Shown here: positions 61,187 through 64,000 of the stretch, piece by piece
Numbering within the stretch: the stretch's first letter is position 1
Layout: every line of letters starts with the position of its first letter
The notes under the pieces: model-generated
What the model was told of the DNA's origin: nothing
Seen by the model: the letters and a program-made list of their open reading frames with translations, nothing else
Database searches by the model: none
Source of the DNA: Pardosa pseudoannulata
Taxonomy: Eukaryota > Arthropoda > Arachnida > Araneae > Lycosidae
Direction of reading: 5' to 3'
DNA: 64,000 nucleotides
Assembly: GCA_032207245.1 (NCBI GenBank)
Contig: JAGEOH010000242.1
Coordinates: 1 to 64,000 of the forward strand
Made by a program: the position numbers and the translations under genes

Positions 61187-63346
61187 GATTACTAGCTTTA
61201 ATTATAGAATAATTTTAACCAGACATTGTTCGTTGATTTTTAATTAGACTTCTTTGCTTATAATTTATTAATTCATTTCTGTAGAAGATTGAAATCTTTG
61301 TCAACTCATATAGTCTTTAAACAATTATTTTATTTAAATCTTCATAATTTTAATCAAGACATTTATTATAGTAGGAGGTTTGAGAGAAAACATCAAGAAA
61401 GAAATATACGATAAACTATTTTATAAGGTATAGATTTAGGTAGTAGCGTTTAGCAGTATATTAACAAAAATAACCTGTAGTATTGTGAACTATTAAATTT
61501 AATTATGCTTGCTACATATACTTTAATTGTTGCAGTAGGAAGAATCTTTAAAGATTATGTAAACAAACATAAGAAATTTTAGTAAAATATTTTTCTCATA
61601 TTGAAGACGAAAAGGTATTTAATTTATTCAAGATTATTATGTCTGTTATTAAACTTAACTTAAGACACTAATTTTCTAAGTAAGAAATTAAAACTTTAAA
61701 AATTTTTTAAATATCTGAAATAATAATAAGAAAAAATCCGGAAACTAGCTATGCTAAAAGCTTGTGACTCAAAAACCAGGAATAAAAAAATCAAATGTAT
61801 AAGAAAATGCAATCTATTTGGGATTACAAAAAAAAAGTTGTAAATGTCATGCCAACTAATACTCATAGACTCAAGCATTACCATTAATAGCTACGCCAGT
61901 ACTAGAGGGCTTGGCCCAGGGAGTACTGTTGTGAGATCAAAAAAAGCCTCGGAGGCGTAATTTATGCCAGAAGCTTATGAGGGTTGGGAAAGGCGGAGCT
62001 TAATTTTAAAGTATTCTGTGTTTTTGAACATCTGCTTCCAGTAATTAACCTAAACGGGGGGGGGGATAACTTTATTATATACTTTACAATTTTGTTGTTA
62101 AATTTCCTGATAGTTATCTCAAATTCACATTCATGGTTATCACCACTTGTATTTTAAATTTTTTTTGCATTCTTTACACACTTATTTTGTTAATTTAATT
62201 ATATTATCTCATTTACTCATATATTGTCGTATGTAGTCATTATTTTTTCTTATATATCATATCTAGCCACATTTATCTACATTTATTACATTGTTTTTGT
62301 GCATTTTTATTATTAATATTTCTTTTGCAATTTTCTAAATACAAATTCAATTTAATTATTCATTCTCTATATTTTATATTTTACGTGCATCTGGAGTAGC
62401 GAAATATCATTATGAACTTGTCATATTATGTATCTTAATAACTGCAGAACATACGTCAGGACCATGAGCTCCGAAAAGGCCATTGTATTAGAAGAAGGAG
62501 CCCTGATTGCTTCACCGTATGCTTTACCAAATGCTGTTCAACCAAACATACGTATTTAAAGTCTTCGGTTTTGATCTACTGATTGTTAAAAAATAAATAA
62601 TAAAATAAAACCGTTTACTGAAATCAAAATTGAAGTTATCAAAATGCACCTGGGCTATTAGCAGAATGCCCAGTGGTAACGATGTTACAATTTTCCACTG
62701 TGTGCTTTGATAAATGCCGGAAGTTTTAGTCATCGTGATAAAGTTGGCTCGTACTAAGACCGATTAGCAATGCGAAAAAGGCCGTAAGACAGGCTGCTCA
62801 CGCCGGTGCACGATAACTCGCCACCGGGTCAGTCGCCACGTAGTACAGCAAGATCGAAGAGCGTCCGCACCCTACGGAGTCGAGGATGCGAATCCAGAAA
62901 TCAGTCAAATCAATCTGGAATATGAAATTATCCAACGCCTCCCCGATAATTACGGGCAGTTATGGGGCTCCTTAGCCAGAAGGCCTTATCCCCGATCGAA
63001 AGGTAAGAAGTAAGCGAGGTGAGCTCTGTTAAGAAAAAATATAAATTTAAATTTAGAAAGGAGTAATTTAGGTGCCGGTCATTAAAAGGTGGGTAAGAGA
63101 AATCGTAAGGGCTGGTGGTTGTAGTTCTTGAAACCTGCAAAATACTAAGCAGAGAAATTAATACCCTGAAAGAAAAGAATAATTAGTAGGCACTTTTAGG
63201 TTTTACACTAGATGGAGTCTTACGATCTGATAACATCAAACATCAAACACAGTTAGGTACAATTTCTGCTCCATAATAAAAAATACACATAAATATTTTT
63301 ATTTATTTTTATTATTTTATAATTTTTATTTTCATTTTTTATTATT

Positions 63347-63348
<2 letters not shown>
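61187..63348. other. Stretch with AT-rich DNA and one GC-rich island
   Basis: Mostly AT-rich and featureless. About 62745-63010 is markedly GC-richer, with CGCCGGTGCACG and GGGTCAGTCGCC segments, and is possibly an unidentified transposon end. A C-rich/G9 run lies near 62057. No gene supported. Confidence 0.45.
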
Positions 63349-63379
<31 letters not shown>

Positions 63380-64000
63380 CTCACATCACAACACATCACA
63401 ACACATCACATTTACATTACAACATAAAAGGGAAGGGGATGAAGTAATAAGAGCCGATAGGAAGAGATTAAGGTAGATTAACTATTGTCAGGAGATTAGT
63501 GCGGCGCGAGGCCTGCGTTTCTTAGAAGGGCTGTAGTGATCATAATCCGGAAGTTCGGCTATTATTTCATTTGGAATACTATTAAGGCTATTGTAAAAAT
63601 TTTGTGATGATTTAATACAAGACTGTTTGAAAGTTAACATATTGAAATCACGTCTTATTACTTCATTGGATAAATATCGATGTGCGCCTCTAACTCGCCT
63701 CATGAATTTATTTTGTACTCTTTCAATTAAATTCATATTATACTTCGCGGCAAACGACCAGACCGGAGCTGCGTAAAGAGCGGTAGGAAGGACTATTGTT
63801 TTATATAAAAGAATTTTATTTTTATTACTTAAGTGTTTACTATTAAAAAGCATTTTTAAATTATCTAATTTTCCTATCATTTTATTTTTAACTTCCGTTA
63901 TGTGAGGACGCCAGGTTAGTTTTTTATCTAATATTACACCTAAATATTTTACAGAGTTTTCCCAGTTAATTGCCTCGTCGAGTAGATATAATCTAGGGGG
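63349..64000 (-). mobile_element. 3' end of a Jockey-like LINE with poly(A) tail
   Basis: Minus-strand element whose poly(A) appears as the plus-strand T run 63349-63379. Before the tail the 3' UTR has a GTGATGTGTTGTGATGTG repeat. Coding sequence precedes it and continues past the window edge. Confidence 0.8.
63488..64000 (-). CDS. C-terminal part of LINE ORF2 (RT thumb and tail), partial
   Basis: Open from the window edge to the stop at 63488. Near the edge lies SVKYLGVILDKKLTWRPHI, the conserved block after the RT palm in Jockey-type LINEs. Next comes KILLYKTIVLPTALYAAPVW, then IERVQNKFMRRVRGAHRYLS and a C-terminal EVIRRDFNML. No frame break occurs in the visible 170 codons, so the copy may be fairly young. 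Upstream endonuclease and catalytic palm lie outside the window. Confidence 0.85.
   Translation of the reverse strand, partial: PPRLYLLDEAINWENSVKYLGVILDKKLTWRPHITEVKNKMIGKLDNLKMLFNSKHLSNKNKILLYKTIVLPTALYAAPVWSFAAKYNMNLIERVQNKFMRRVRGAHRYLSNEVIRRDFNMLTFKQSCIKSSQNFYNSLNSIPNEIIAELPDYDHYSPSKKRRPRAALIS

Overview
This is AT-rich, intron-poor, non-bacterial DNA, and almost everything recognisable in it is transposable-element sequence. Long (TA)n and (AC)n microsatellites, tRNA-derived SINEs, BEL/Pao, copia-like and Gypsy LTR elements, Tc1/mariner, piggyBac, hAT, P-like and LINE remnants together point to an arthropod genome. An arachnid is my best guess, from the style of the Gypsy gag/integrase and of the SINEs, but I cannot prove it. 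I found no host protein-coding gene, true tRNA, rRNA or CRISPR array.

Layout. 0-4.3 kb: (TA)n, a diverged tandem duplication, a hAT-type non-autonomous element (1058-2077, 8-bp target-site duplication, TSD) inserted exactly against a Gypsy-type solo LTR (2086-3071, 4-bp TSD). 4.3-17.1 kb: SINE copies, microsatellites, several hAT-like elements and a pogo/Tigger remnant, separated by AT-rich sequence with nothing recognisable. 17.1-28.4 kb: a piece of one degraded Gypsy element, then a nearly complete minus-strand one (18190-28421). The latter is interrupted by a Tc1 element, a 2.6-kb insertion carrying a broken gene of an uncharacterised arthropod family, a piggyBac-type MITE and a mariner. 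Its integrase lies before RT/RNase H (copia-like order). 28.4-33.6 kb: a Tc1-like element, a SINE, a DUF4817-type mariner relative and a small palindromic repeat. 33.6-39.05 kb: a copia-like element (minus). 39.05-43.66 kb: a P-like DNA transposon with long inverted ends, one transposase exon and a 119-bp minisatellite. 44.7-49.8 kb: a second, diverged copia-like element (minus). 50.8-57.0 kb: an intact, apparently young BEL/Pao element (1770-aa polyprotein, nearly identical LTRs, 5-bp TSD) that split a SINE. 58.2-61.2 kb: a tandem segmental duplication containing a LINE RT fragment. 63.35-64 kb: the 3' end of a LINE.

Most notable observation. The two copia-like elements have clearly diverged proteins but share the same two breaks in the polyprotein frame at homologous positions. 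First, the Gag-PR-IN frame ends at UGA followed by U, where the homologous protein continues in the +1 frame starting with Asp (GAU), the geometry of antizyme frameshifting. Second, about 70 codons later, an in-frame UGA-CUA-G lies inside conserved coding sequence just before RT; UGA-CUA is a known leaky-stop context. Together they suggest an unusual two-step recoding strategy for making RT/RNase H in this group. This is inference from two copies and needs family-wide and experimental tests.
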